A stretch of 64,000 bases of DNA from Roseomonas sp. KE0001 (GTDB lineage: Bacteria > Pseudomonadota > Alphaproteobacteria > Acetobacterales > Acetobacteraceae). Position numbers and translations under genes: made by a program. The stretch is taken from contig NZ_RCVQ01000002.1 in the NCBI RefSeq assembly GCF_016107285.1, positions 496,001-560,000 on the forward strand, read 5' to 3'. Numbering within the stretch: the first letter of the stretch is position 1; the number at the start of each line of letters is the position of its first letter. The notes under the pieces were generated by a model that did not search any database, was not told the DNA's origin, and saw only the letters and a program-made list of their open reading frames with translations. This document shows, piece by piece, positions 23,308-31,137 of the stretch.

Positions 23308-24597
23308 ATGGCGCCTCCCCCCTCCGCCGTCCCGCCCCGCATCCACCGCGCCCTGGACGGGCTGAACTTCTTCCTAGCCGATGTGCGGGACGGGCTCGGC
23401 CCCTACCTCGCCATCTACCTGCTCGCCGTGCGCGGGCCGGAGCAGGGCTGGAACCCGGCCACCATCGGCTTCGTCATCACCCTGGCCGGCCTCATCGGCC
23501 TGGCCGCGCAAACCCCTGTCGGTGCCTTCATCGACCGCAGCCGCCACAAGCGCGCCGTGATCATCGCCGCCGCCGTGGCGGTGACGCTGAGCTGCGTCGT
23601 GCTGCCCTTCATCACCGACTTCCGGGCCGTCGCCGCCACCCAGTCGCTCGCCGCCATCGCCGGCACCGTCTTCCCGCCGGCCCTGGCGGCGATCACCCTC
23701 GGCCTCGTCGGGCCGCGCGCCTTCTCGCGCCGGATCGGCCGCAACGAGGCCTTCAACCATGCCGGCAACGCCGCCTCGGCGGCGCTGGCGGCGGGCACCG
23801 CCATCCTGTTCGGCCCGGTGGTGGTGTTCTGGATCATGGGCATCCTGGCGGTGCTCAGCATCGGCGCCACGCTGCTGATCCCGGCCGGCGCCATCGACGA
23901 CGACGTGGCGCGCGGCCTTGGCCACGGCGCCGCGGCCGGCGGGCCCGCGCGGCCCTCCGGCTGGCGCGCCCTGCTGGAATGCCGGCCGCTGCTGGTCTTC
24001 GCCGTGCTGATGGCGGTGTTCCACCTGGCCAATGCCGCCATGCTGCCCTCGCTCGGCCAGCTGCTGACCACCGTGGTCGGGCAGAACCACGCCACCTCGC
24101 TGATCGCCGCCTGCATCGTCGCGGCGCAATGCGTCATGGTGCCGGTCTCCTATCTGGCGGGCCTGAAGGCGGACCTCTGGGGCCGCAAGCCGATCTTCCT
24201 CGCCGCCTTCGGCATCCTGGCGCTGCGGGGCCTGCTCTACACCCTCTCGCACGATCCCTTCTGGCTGCTGGCGGTGCAGCTGCTGGACGGCTTCGGCGCC
24301 GGCATCTTCGGCGCGCTCTTCCCGGTGGTGGTCGCCGACCTGACGCGCGGCACGGGCCGGTTCAACGTCAGCCAGGGGGCGATCGCCACCGCCCACGCGC
24401 TGGGCGCGGCGCTGAGCGCGACGCTCGCCGGCGGCATCATCGTCGGCTACGGCTATTCGGCCGCCTTCCTGGCGCTCGGCGCCATCGCCGCGCTGGGCTT
24501 CCTCGGCTACTGGTGGCTGATGCCCGAAACTCTCGACCGCAGGGCCCTCGCCGAGGAGGCCGCGCAGCCCCGCCCCGGGCCCGCCGCGCCCGCATGA
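23308..24597 (+). CDS. MFS transporter
   Basis: A 429-residue major facilitator with twelve predicted helices. The N terminus contains DGLNFFLADVRDGLGPYLAI, followed by the motif-A-like loop GAFIDRSRHKRA between helices 2 and 3. The second half repeats the arrangement (LKADLWGRKPIFLAAFGI). Two ATGs are in frame: 23,299 touches a GGAAGG site, while 23,308 has that site at good spacing, so I use 23,308. The stop overlaps the start of the ArsB remnant (ATGA). This close link suggests a former resistance or efflux pair, but the substrate is not readable from sequence. Confidence 0.88.
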   Translation: MAPPPSAVPPRIHRALDGLNFFLADVRDGLGPYLAIYLLAVRGPEQGWNPATIGFVITLAGLIGLAAQTPVGAFIDRSRHKRAVIIAAAVAVTLSCVVLPFITDFRAVAATQSLAAIAGTVFPPALAAITLGLVGPRAFSRRIGRNEAFNHAGNAASAALAAGTAILFGPVVVFWIMGILAVLSIGATLLIPAGAIDDDVARGLGHGAAAGGPARPSGWRALLECRPLLVFAVLMAVFHLANAAMLPSLGQLLTTVVGQNHATSLIAACIVAAQCVMVPVSYLAGLKADLWGRKPIFLAAFGILALRGLLYTLSHDPFWLLAVQLLDGFGAGIFGALFPVVVADLTRGTGRFNVSQGAIATAHALGAALSATLAGGIIVGYGYSAAFLALGAIAALGFLGYWWLMPETLDRRALAEEAAQPRPGPAAPA

Positions 24598-24941
24598 GCG
24601 GCGTGGTCAGCGCGGCGCCCGTCATCTGGACGATCGCCGCGCTGACCACGCTCGGCGTGCTGCTCCGCCCCTTCCGCTGGCCCGAGGCGGTCTGGGCCGT
24701 GGCGGGCGCCGCGCTGGTCGTGGCGCTCGGCCTGCTGCCGCCGGCCGAGGCGCCGCCCGTGCTGGCCGGCGCCATCCTGATCGCGGTCGATCTCGGGCCG
24801 AACCTCTCCGTCACCGGCTCGCTGGCGACGATCCTCGGGCTGGTGGCGCTGCGGCGCGAGGGGCTGGAAATCGGCGCCTGGCCGTTTCTGCGGATCGGCC
24901 TGCTGGTGATGCCGCCGGCGCTGCTGCACGGGCCGTTCTGA
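24594..24941 (+). CDS. Internally deleted ArsB-type arsenite permease remnant
   Basis: A 115-residue protein made of the two ends of an ArsB/ArsADA-type permease. Residues 9-50 (VIWTIAALTTLGVLLRPFRW, then GLLPPAE) look like the first helices of ArsB, and residues from about 60 (ILIAVDLGPNLSVTGSLATI, then LRREGLEIGAWPFLRIG) are the highly characteristic C-terminal end of the same family. The middle, about 300 residues, is missing, and the junction stays in frame near APPVLAGA. It overlaps the MFS stop by four bases. It cannot form the complete permease; it may be a harmless relic or a small membrane protein. The ArsB assignment of both halves is from family memory. Confidence 0.75.
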   Translation: MSGVVSAAPVIWTIAALTTLGVLLRPFRWPEAVWAVAGAALVVALGLLPPAEAPPVLAGAILIAVDLGPNLSVTGSLATILGLVALRREGLEIGAWPFLRIGLLVMPPALLHGPF

Positions 24942-24955
24942 CCGACTGTTCCGGC

Positions 24956-25531
24956 CTATCGCAGCGCCGCCGCCAGGGTCCGCATGATCGCCGCCGTGGC
25001 GCCCCAGACATAGTGCTCGTCATGCGGCCAGACGTCGAAGCTGCGCCGCTCGCCCTTCCAGATCGCGGCGCGGCGCTCCGGCAGGGCGGGATCCTGCAGG
25101 GGTGCGAGATCGTATTCGAAGACCTGCGCCACCTCGTCCGGCGCCGGGGTGAGGTTGAGCGGCGGCTCCAGCACGGCGAGGATGGGGGTCACGTGGAAGC
25201 CGGTGCCGGTGACGTGCTCCGGCAACCGGCCCAGGATGCGCGGCAGGCGCGGATCGAGGCCGATCTCCTCCGCCGCCTCGCGCAGCGCCGCCTGCTCCGG
25301 CGTCTCGCCCGGCTCGATGCGGCCGCCGGGAAAAGCGACCTGGCCGGCATGGCTGGAGAGGGTGGCGGCGCGCAGCGTCAGCAGCAGGCTGGGGCGCGGC
25401 CCCAGCACCACGGGCACCAGCACGGCGGCGGCGATGGCCGGCGGTGGCGCCGAGGGGACCGGGGCCCGGGCGGGGGGCGGGGCCAGCCGTCCCGGCTCGG
25501 AGAGGCGCCGCAGCACCGCCTCCGCATCCAT
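24956..25531 (-). CDS. NUDIX hydrolase, coenzyme A pyrophosphatase type
   Basis: A 191-residue NUDIX enzyme, close in length to E. coli NudL (192). The Nudix box is complete: GRIEPGETPEQAALREAAEEIGL, within residues about 70-92, preceded by SSHAGQVAFPGG, the extra motif typical of CoA pyrophosphatases (the UPF0035-like pattern). It would hydrolyse CoA or its derivatives to phosphopantetheine and 3',5'-ADP. I use ATG 25,531. The frame remains open to GTG 25,648, which overlaps the DUF1285 stop as GTGA and is a strong alternative; the extra 39 residues are low complexity and include a perfect 15-bp tandem duplication (25,571-25,600). It is co-transcribed with DUF1285. Confidence 0.88.
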   Translation of the reverse strand: MDAEAVLRRLSEPGRLAPPPARAPVPSAPPPAIAAAVLVPVVLGPRPSLLLTLRAATLSSHAGQVAFPGGRIEPGETPEQAALREAAEEIGLDPRLPRILGRLPEHVTGTGFHVTPILAVLEPPLNLTPAPDEVAQVFEYDLAPLQDPALPERRAAIWKGERRSFDVWPHDEHYVWGATAAIMRTLAAALR

Positions 25532-25570
25532 GGGTGCGGGCCGGAGGGCCGGCGGCGCGCCGCCCCCGGC

Positions 25571-25600
25571 CCTGTCTGCCGAGATCCTGTCTGCCGAGAT
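25571..25600. repeat. Perfect 15-bp tandem duplication
   Basis: The unit CCTGTCTGCCGAGAT occurs at 25,571-25,585 and again at 25,586-25,600, followed by a partial third copy. It lies between the DUF1285 stop and the NUDIX ATG; in the minus-strand frame it reads ISADR twice. It appears to be a slippage duplication. Confidence 0.85.
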
Positions 25601-25644
25601 CCTGTCCGCGGCGTCGGACGGGGAGGACGGTCCGGCGGGCGCGC

Positions 25645-26340
25645 TCACGCCGTGGCGGCGCCGTTGGCCCGCACCCTGCCGCGGCGCGGCGGCGGGGCGG
25701 CCTCGGCCGGCAGGTCGTCGATCGGGAAGAACACGCCCTCGCTCCAGACGCCGAGCACCTCGCGCCCCTCCAGCGTCTCCGGCTCGGCCAGCGCCACCAG
25801 CTCGTAGAAGACGGCCCGGTTGATGCGTGCCTCCAGCCCGGCGCGCACCATCACGTAGGGGCGCGGCTCGCGCGTGCGGGGGTCGATCTGCACCCGGATC
25901 GGGTGGTCGGCGTCGGCGGTCACCATCTCGTCGAGGTTGGTGCGGAAGGTCAGGCACTGCCGTCCCTCGCAGCGGCGCCAGAAGACCTCGACGGCGACGA
26001 AGGGCGCATCCTCGACCTCGATCGAGCCGCGCTCGACCGGGGTCTCCAGCCAGTAGCCGCCATCCGCCTCGCGCTTCAGCACCGAGGAGAAGAGGCAGAC
26101 CAGCTCCTTCCGGCCGATCGGGCTGCCCTTGTAGTACCAGGTGCCGTCGCGCGCGATCCGCATGTCGAGCGCACCGCATTCGTGCTTCGGCCGGCCTCCC
26201 GGAAGCCTGACAGGACCTTTGCCGGTTTTCTGGGCAACTGTGGCGTGCCTGCAGCAGGTGTCGCCGCTACCTGGTGCCTTGCCGTCGCTTTGCCCTGTCG
26301 CGGAATGTTTCAATACTTCGTCCATGCGTCCGACGGTCAT
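25645..26340 (-). CDS. DUF1285 domain-containing protein
   Basis: A 231-residue protein whose core matches the alphaproteobacterial DUF1285 family: CGALDMRIARDGTWYYKGSP, RKELVCLFSSVLKRE, then WLETPVERGSIEVEDAPFVA and the LTFRTNLDEMVTADADHPIR segment. A flexible N-terminal 50 residues and a basic C-terminal tail flank it. The function is unknown. ATG 26,340 has a GGGGGAAG ribosome site; ATG 26,325 is another option. In many alphaproteobacteria this gene is followed by a CoA pyrophosphatase and the CCA-adding enzyme gene; the first is present, the second is not. It is divergent from the MoxR gene. Confidence 0.85.
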   Translation of the reverse strand: MTVGRMDEVLKHSATGQSDGKAPGSGDTCCRHATVAQKTGKGPVRLPGGRPKHECGALDMRIARDGTWYYKGSPIGRKELVCLFSSVLKREADGGYWLETPVERGSIEVEDAPFVAVEVFWRRCEGRQCLTFRTNLDEMVTADADHPIRVQIDPRTREPRPYVMVRAGLEARINRAVFYELVALAEPETLEGREVLGVWSEGVFFPIDDLPAEAAPPPRRGRVRANGAATA

Positions 26341-26450
26341 AGGCTTCCCCCAGTTGACATCGGCATTCCCGTGGCCGCGCCGCGCGCGGATGGGGTGGCC
26401 GAGGCGGGCCGGCTGCCCATATCGGGGGTTATATAAGGAGGCCAAGCGGC

Positions 26451-27455
26451 ATGGTTGAAGTGGCGGACCCCACGGATCCCACCTTCCTGGTCGCGGAGGT
26501 GGAGGCGCTCGGCGCCCGTCTGGGCCGGGTGCGCGGCGCGGTGGGCCGCGTCATCTTCGGCCAGGAGGAGGTGGTCGAGCAGGTGCTGATCACCCTCCTT
26601 TCGGGCGGCCACGTACTGCTGGTGGGCGTGCCCGGACTCGGCAAGACCAAGCTGGTGGAGACGCTGGGCACCGTGCTCGGCCTGGCCGAGGGGCGGGTGC
26701 AGTTCACCCCCGACCTGATGCCGGCTGACATCCTGGGCTCCGAGGTGCTGGAGGAGGGGGCCGACGGGCGACGCGCCTTCCGCTTCATCAAGGGGCCGGT
26801 CTTCTGCCAGCTGCTGATGGCCGACGAGATCAACCGCGCCAGCCCGCGCACCCAGTCGGCGCTGCTGCAGGCCATGCAGGAGCGCAAGGTCGCCATGGGT
26901 GGCGCGACCTATCCGCTGCCCGCCCCCTTCCACGTGCTGGCGACGCAGAACCCGATCGAGCAGGAAGGCACCTACCCGCTGCCGGAAGCGCAGCTCGACC
27001 GCTTCCTGCTGGAGGTCGAGGTCTCCTACCCCGATGCCGCCGCCGAGCGCGCCATGCTGCTGGCCACCACCGGGGCGACCGAGGCGCGGGCCGAGCCGGC
27101 GATGACGGCGGCCGAGCTGATCGCCGCCCAGGCGCTGATCCGCCGCATCCCAGTGGGCGAGCAGGTGCTGGAGGCGATCCTGAAGCTGGTGCGCGGCGCC
27201 CGGCCGGAAACCGCCGATCTGCCCGCGGTGCGCCAGCACCTGGCCTGGGGGCCGGGGCCGCGCGCGGCGCAGGCGCTGATGCTGGCCTGCCGAGCGCGGG
27301 CCGTGCTGGACGGGCGGCTGGCGCCGAGTCTCGAGGATGTGATCGCGCTGGCCGAGCCGGTGCTGCGTCACCGCATGGCGCTGAGCTTCGCCGCCCGCGC
27401 CGACGGGGTGCGGCTGTCCGAGGTGATCGGCGCGCTGAAGGCCAGTCTTGGCTGA
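26451..27455 (+). CDS. MoxR family AAA+ ATPase
   Basis: A 334-residue chaperone-like ATPase. Walker A is GVPGLGKTKLVE (about residues 59-70), Walker B and sensor region LLMADEINRASPRTQSALL, and the sensor-1 Asn lies in VLATQNPIEQEGTYPLPEAQ. MoxR proteins remodel or activate partner complexes, usually VWA-domain proteins encoded nearby. An ideal AAGGAGG site lies nine bases before the ATG, and the upstream DNA is A/T-rich (TTATATAAGG near 26,430). The stop lies inside the start of the DUF58 gene (TTG 27,448), showing translational coupling. It is the first gene of a four-gene envelope operon. Confidence 0.95.
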   Translation: MVEVADPTDPTFLVAEVEALGARLGRVRGAVGRVIFGQEEVVEQVLITLLSGGHVLLVGVPGLGKTKLVETLGTVLGLAEGRVQFTPDLMPADILGSEVLEEGADGRRAFRFIKGPVFCQLLMADEINRASPRTQSALLQAMQERKVAMGGATYPLPAPFHVLATQNPIEQEGTYPLPEAQLDRFLLEVEVSYPDAAAERAMLLATTGATEARAEPAMTAAELIAAQALIRRIPVGEQVLEAILKLVRGARPETADLPAVRQHLAWGPGPRAAQALMLACRARAVLDGRLAPSLEDVIALAEPVLRHRMALSFAARADGVRLSEVIGALKASLG

Positions 27456-28356
27456 GCCGCTGCCCCCGCCCGCCACCGCCCCGCTGGCGGCGGAGGCGCT
27501 GGGCAGCCGGCTGCCGCCGCTGGTGGTCGCCGCCGAGCGGGTTGCCGCGACGGTGATGCAGGGCGTGCACGGCCGCCGCCGCGCCGGCCAGGGCGATGCC
27601 TTCTGGCAGTTCCGCCCCTATCTGCCGGGCGATGCCGTGAGCCGCCTCGACTGGCGGCAGAGCGCCAAATCCGACCGCCTTTTCGTGCGCGAGACCGAAT
27701 GGGAGGCGGCGCAGAGCGTGGCGCTGTGGCGCGATGCCGGGCCCGGCATGGCCTGGCGCGGCGGCGAGGGGCGGCCCGCCAAGGGCGAGCGCGCCACGCT
27801 GCTGCTGCTGGCGCTGGCCGCGCTGCTGCTGCGCGGCGGCGAGCGGGTGCGCCTGTTCGGCCTCCGCCGCGCCCATGCCGGGCGCGGCGCGCTGCCGGCC
27901 CTGGCCGATGCGCTGTCCCGCCAGGACACGCCTCCGCGCGACGAGAGCCTGCCGCGCCATGCCCGGGCCGTGCTGATGGGCGATTTCCTGGCGCCGCTGG
28001 AGGACAGCCGCGCCGCCATCGCCGCCCTGGCGGCGCAGGGCGTGCGGGGCCACCTGCTGCAGGTGCTCGACCCGGCGGAGGAAACCCTGCCCTATACCGG
28101 CCGTGTCCGCTTCGAGGGGCTGGGGCGCGAGGCGCCGCTGCTGCTGCCGCGCGTCGAGGGGGTGCGGGCACTCTATGCCGAGCGGCTGGCGGCGCATCGC
28201 GCCGGGCTCGCCGCCATCGCCGGGGCGGCGGGCTGGAGCTTCGCCACGCATCGCACCGACCATCCGCCGGAGACGGCGCTGCTGGCGCTCTGGCAGGCGC
28301 TGGCCCCCACGGGACTGGCCCCCACGGGACTGGCTGGAGGCGTGGGCGGCGCATGA
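27448..28356 (+). CDS. DUF58 domain-containing protein
   Basis: A 302-residue protein of the DUF58 family that is almost always encoded after MoxR. The signature is plain: GRRRAGQGDAFWQFRPYLPG followed by SRLDWRQSAKSDRLFVRE and EWEAAQSVALW, placing the VWA-like core at residues about 40-200. It starts with TTG eight bases before the moxR stop. The C terminus carries a perfect 15-bp tandem duplication (28,301-28,330) that repeats the residues LAPTG. DUF58 proteins are thought to be MoxR adaptor or effector partners; the mechanism is not known. Its stop overlaps the ATG of the DUF4159 gene. Confidence 0.9.
   Translation: MAEPLPPPATAPLAAEALGSRLPPLVVAAERVAATVMQGVHGRRRAGQGDAFWQFRPYLPGDAVSRLDWRQSAKSDRLFVRETEWEAAQSVALWRDAGPGMAWRGGEGRPAKGERATLLLLALAALLLRGGERVRLFGLRRAHAGRGALPALADALSRQDTPPRDESLPRHARAVLMGDFLAPLEDSRAAIAALAAQGVRGHLLQVLDPAEETLPYTGRVRFEGLGREAPLLLPRVEGVRALYAERLAAHRAGLAAIAGAAGWSFATHRTDHPPETALLALWQALAPTGLAPTGLAGGVGGA
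28301..28330. repeat. Perfect in-frame 15-bp tandem duplication in the DUF58 gene
   Basis: The unit TGGCCCCCACGGGAC is repeated without any gap at 28,301-28,315 and 28,316-28,330. It adds five residues (APTGL-type) near the C terminus of the DUF58 protein and keeps the frame. A second, imperfect 15-bp pair lies at 28,791-28,820 in the next gene. Confidence 0.85.
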
Positions 28357-31118
28357 TGTCCCTCGGTCCGGTCGGCTTCGTCGCGCCCTGGCTGCTGCTG
28401 GCCCTGCCGGCCCTGCCGCTGATCTGGTGGCTGCTGCGGGTGACGCCGCCGGCGCCGCGCCGCCAGAGCTTCCCCGCGCTGCGCCTGCTGCGCGACCTGC
28501 CGGCGCCGGAGGAGACGCCGGCCCGCACGCCGTGGTGGCTGCTGCTGCTGCGCCTCGTTGCCGCGGCGCTGATCGTGCTCGGCCTGGCCCGTCCGGTCTG
28601 GGGGCCCTCGGCCGGTGCCGCCAGCGGGGAGGGGCCGTTGCTGCTGGTGATGGATGACGGCTGGCCCTCCGGCGCCGACTGGCCGGCCCGCGCCGCCGCC
28701 GCCAGCGCCGCGCTGGACGCCGCCGCGCGCCAGGGCCGCCGCGCCGCCCTGCTGACCACCGCCCCCTCCGAGGCCGGCGAGGCGCCGGCGCCCGGTACGC
28801 TCACGCCCGGTGCGCTCATGCCGGCCGAGGCGTTGCGGGCCCGGCTCGCCGCCCTGCGGCCGAAGCCCTGGGCGCCCGACCGTGCCGCCGCCCTGGCCGG
28901 GCTGGCGGCCTGGCGGCAGGCCAATCCCGGCCCCTTCGCCAGCCTCTATGTCGCGGACGGGGTCGAGCACCGGGCGGAGGGCGATGATTTCACGCCGCTC
29001 GCTGCCGCGCTCGCCGCCGCCGGCCCGCTGACGCTCGCCCGCGCCGAGGGTCGTGCCGCCCGCCTGCTGGCCCCGCCGGAGGCCGAGCCGGAGCGGCTTG
29101 GCCTGACGCTGCGCCAGACCGCCGCGCCGGCCGCCGGCAGCGTGGCCGTGCTGGCCCGCACCGGGGACGGGCGGGCGCTGGCCCGCGCCACCCTTCCGGT
29201 CGAGGCCGGCGGCCGCGAGGCGCGCGGCGGGCTCGACCTGCCGCTCGAGATCCGCAACCAGATCATCCGGCTGGAGATCGAGGGCGAGGAGACGGCAGGC
29301 GCCGCCGTGCTGCTGGACGAACGCTTCCGCCGCCGCCCGGTCGGGCTGGTGGGCCCGGCCGAGCAGGGGGCGGAGACGCCGCTGCTCGGGCCGCTCTACT
29401 ACCTGGACCGGGCGCTCGCCCCCTATGCCGAGCTGCGGCGCGGCGGCATCGAGCAGCTCCTGGCCCGGCAGCTCGCCGTGCTGGTGCTGGCCGACCGGCC
29501 GGTGGCCGAGGCCGGGGAGCGCGCCGCGCTGGAGCGCTGGGTCGAGGCGGGGGGCACGCTGGTCCGCTTCGCCGGCCCGCGCCTGGCCGAGGCGCCGGAC
29601 AGCCTGCTGCCGGTGCGGCTGCGCGCCGGGGAGCGGCAGCTCGGCGGCGCGCTCTCCTGGGAGCAGCCGCAGCCGCTGGCGCCCTTCCCGGAGGCCTCGC
29701 CCTTCGCCGGGCTGGCGCCGCCCGGCGAGGTCACGGTCTCGACCCAGGTCCTGGCCGAGCCGGGGCCGGAACTCTCGGCCCGCAGCTGGGCCCGGCTGGC
29801 CGACGGCACCCCGCTGGTCACCGCCGAGACGCGCGGCGCCGGGCGGATCGTGCTGTTCCATGTCACCGCCAATGCCGAATGGTCCAACCTGCCGCTCTCC
29901 GGCCTGTTCATCGATCTGCTGCGCCGGGTGGTGGCGCTGTCCTCCGGCGTCGCCGGGGCGGAGGGCGAGACGCCGCTGGCGCCGCTCGAGGTGATGGACG
30001 GCTTCGGCCGGCTCGGCCCGGCGGCCGGCGGCGTGGGCGCCATCCCGGCGCACCGCTTCGCCGACACCGTCCCGGGCCCACGCCATCCGCCGGGCTGGTA
30101 CGGCGTGCCGGGCGAGGGCGGCGAGCGGCGGGCGCTGAACCTCTCGGCGCATCTGCCGGCGCCCCGCGCCCTGGCCGCCCCGCCACCGGGCACCGCCCTG
30201 CTGGCGATCGGCGGCGTGCCGGCGGAGCGCGACCTCGGCCCCTGGCTGCTGGCGCTCGCCCTGCTGCTGCTGGCCGCCGACCTGCTGATCTCGCTGGTCC
30301 AGCGGGGTCTGCTCGGCCGGCCGGCCCGGCTGGCGGCGCTGCTGCTGGCGCTCGCCCTTCCCGCGGCGCCCGGCGCCCTGGCGCAGGACGGGATGGCGCG
30401 GGGGAGCGCTGCGCAGGATCTCGCCCTGGTCACCCGCATCGGCCATGTCCTGACCGGCGATGCGGCGCTGGACGAGACGGTGCGGCAGGGCCTCGCCGGC
30501 CTGTCGGACTACGTCAACCGCCGCACCGCGACGGCGCTCGGCGAGCCGGCGGCGGTGCGCCCGGGGCAGGACGACCTCTCGCCCCTGCCGCTGCTCTACT
30601 GGGCCGTCACGGCCGAGACGCCGCTGCCCGATTCCGCCGCCGTGGCGGCGCTGAACGACTACATGCGCGGCGGCGGCATCATCCTGTTCGACACGCGCGA
30701 CGAGGGCTCGGGCGAGGGCTTCGCCCCCGGCGCGCGGGAGGCGCTGCTGCGGCTGACCGCAGGCCTCGCCATCCCGCCCCTGGCGCCCGTCTCGCCCGAG
30801 CATGTGCTGACCCGTGCCTTCTACCTCCTGCCGCCGGAACTGCCCGGCCGCTTCGCCGGTGGGCAGGTCTGGGTCTCGCGCGAGGAGGACCGGGCGAATG
30901 ACAGCGTCAGCCCGGTGATCATCGGCGGGCATGACTGGGCCGGGGCCTGGGCGGTCGATGCGCGCGGCGGCAATCCCCACGCCGCCATCCCCGGCGGCGC
31001 GCGGCAGCGGACGCTGGCCTACCGATTCGGCGTCAACCTCGTGATGTACGCGCTGACCGGCAACTACAAGGGCGATCAGGTGCATGTGCCGGCCATCCTC
31101 GAAAGGCTGGGGAATTGA
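28353..31118 (+). CDS. BatA-like / DUF4159 membrane protein
   Basis: A 921-residue inner-membrane protein. The N terminus has the BatA-type opening (APWLLLALPALPLIWWLLRV, RRQSFPALRLL) with two transmembrane helices, then a periplasmic VWA/amidotransferase-like region, two further helices near residues 625-670 (LLALALLLLAADLLISLV and LAALLLALALPAAPGALA), and a C-terminal DUF4159 domain (YMRGGGIILFDTRDEG, YRFGVNLVMYALTGNYKGDQ). ATG 28,353 overlaps the DUF58 stop (ATGATG). It is the membrane partner expected in MoxR-DUF58 operons and probably takes part in envelope protein assembly or stress response; that role is inferred. Confidence 0.88.
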   Translation: MMSLGPVGFVAPWLLLALPALPLIWWLLRVTPPAPRRQSFPALRLLRDLPAPEETPARTPWWLLLLRLVAAALIVLGLARPVWGPSAGAASGEGPLLLVMDDGWPSGADWPARAAAASAALDAAARQGRRAALLTTAPSEAGEAPAPGTLTPGALMPAEALRARLAALRPKPWAPDRAAALAGLAAWRQANPGPFASLYVADGVEHRAEGDDFTPLAAALAAAGPLTLARAEGRAARLLAPPEAEPERLGLTLRQTAAPAAGSVAVLARTGDGRALARATLPVEAGGREARGGLDLPLEIRNQIIRLEIEGEETAGAAVLLDERFRRRPVGLVGPAEQGAETPLLGPLYYLDRALAPYAELRRGGIEQLLARQLAVLVLADRPVAEAGERAALERWVEAGGTLVRFAGPRLAEAPDSLLPVRLRAGERQLGGALSWEQPQPLAPFPEASPFAGLAPPGEVTVSTQVLAEPGPELSARSWARLADGTPLVTAETRGAGRIVLFHVTANAEWSNLPLSGLFIDLLRRVVALSSGVAGAEGETPLAPLEVMDGFGRLGPAAGGVGAIPAHRFADTVPGPRHPPGWYGVPGEGGERRALNLSAHLPAPRALAAPPPGTALLAIGGVPAERDLGPWLLALALLLLAADLLISLVQRGLLGRPARLAALLLALALPAAPGALAQDGMARGSAAQDLALVTRIGHVLTGDAALDETVRQGLAGLSDYVNRRTATALGEPAAVRPGQDDLSPLPLLYWAVTAETPLPDSAAVAALNDYMRGGGIILFDTRDEGSGEGFAPGAREALLRLTAGLAIPPLAPVSPEHVLTRAFYLLPPELPGRFAGGQVWVSREEDRANDSVSPVIIGGHDWAGAWAVDARGGNPHAAIPGGARQRTLAYRFGVNLVMYALTGNYKGDQVHVPAILERLGN

Positions 31119-31137
31119 GCGGGCGGGGGGCTGACCG

